Origin: Micromonospora gifhornensis
GTDB taxonomy: Bacteria > Actinomycetota > Actinomycetes > Mycobacteriales > Micromonosporaceae
Reading direction: 5' to 3'
DNA length: 64,000 nucleotides
Assembly: GCF_016863515.1 (NCBI RefSeq)
Contig: NZ_BOPA01000018.1
Location: 204,842-268,841, forward strand
Numbering within the stretch: position 1 is the first letter of the stretch; every line of letters begins with the position of its first letter. This document shows, in pieces, positions 63,991-64,000 of the stretch. The translations under genes were made by a program, and so were the position numbers. Below the pieces are notes generated by a model. That model did no database searches. It saw nothing but the letters and a program-made list of their open reading frames with translations, and was not told the DNA's origin.

Positions 63991-64000
63991 TAAGCCGATT

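Overview
The window is high-GC actinobacterial DNA (well over 70 % by eye; not computed). GTG and TTG starts are frequent, many translationally coupled genes overlap as ATGA or GTGA, and there are many secreted hydrolases with proline-rich linkers and CBM2 or ricin-type modules. The gene families (GH10, GH43, GH18, paired M36 proteases, a RamB-type regulator) fit a filamentous actinomycete of the Micromonospora type. That taxonomic call is inference. No tRNA, rRNA, CRISPR array or insertion sequence was seen.

Layout. 1-9.1 kb: a 3'-truncated secreted M14 carboxypeptidase, a divergent ArsR/SRPBCC pair around a perfect palindrome, two tandem M36 metalloproteases, an SRPBCC protein and a DinB protein. 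9.2-23.4 kb: a compact nonribosomal peptide locus. It holds a stand-alone tandem condensation-like protein on the minus strand, then a C-A-T-TE-MFS fusion with a cysteine-type thioesterase, an acyl/aryl-AMP ligase, a C-A-T module, an acyl carrier protein and a membrane protein. 23.4-27.5 kb: an arsenic locus with a Cys-rich flavoprotein, a fused double ArsR repressor and an ACR3-ArsC fusion. 27.5-37 kb: a CotH/VTC/DUF4956 operon whose CotH protein ends in CBM2, a GH10 xylanase, a beta-helix membrane protein, a small NTF2-like protein and a GH43 beta-xylosidase. 37-48 kb: an XRE-cupin regulator divergent from a ten-gene operon encoding an oligopeptide-type ABC importer, an amidohydrolase, a DUF885 metallohydrolase, two small proteins and a luciferase-like oxidoreductase. 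48-57 kb: GH18 chitinase, DinB protein, six-TM protein, Sir2 deacylase, an rtcB-prfH pair, DUF4253 protein and M28 aminopeptidase. 57-64 kb: decayed and small genes, a NYN-domain protein, an alpha/beta hydrolase and a RamB-like regulator.

Main points of interest. (1) The NRPS locus physically links peptide assembly, release and presumably export in one 1835-residue polypeptide. Its thioesterase has Cys in place of Ser, its adenylation code is close to the aspartate code, and a two-copy condensation-like protein lies next to it. (2) The prfH gene beside rtcB keeps its N- and C-terminal parts but has lost the GGQ segment and its reading frame, leaving an apparently intact RtcB ligase with a broken partner. 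(3) An ECF sigma factor gene nearby also carries an internal deletion plus two frameshifts, and 60.4-60.95 kb is a mosaic of gene fragments, so the right end of the window is eroding.

Regulatory signals visible directly include perfect inverted repeats at the ArsR/SRPBCC pair, the tandem ArsR gene and the XRE-cupin/ABC operon, a 19-bp-spacer MerR-type promoter near 57.8 kb, and several strong hairpin terminators.
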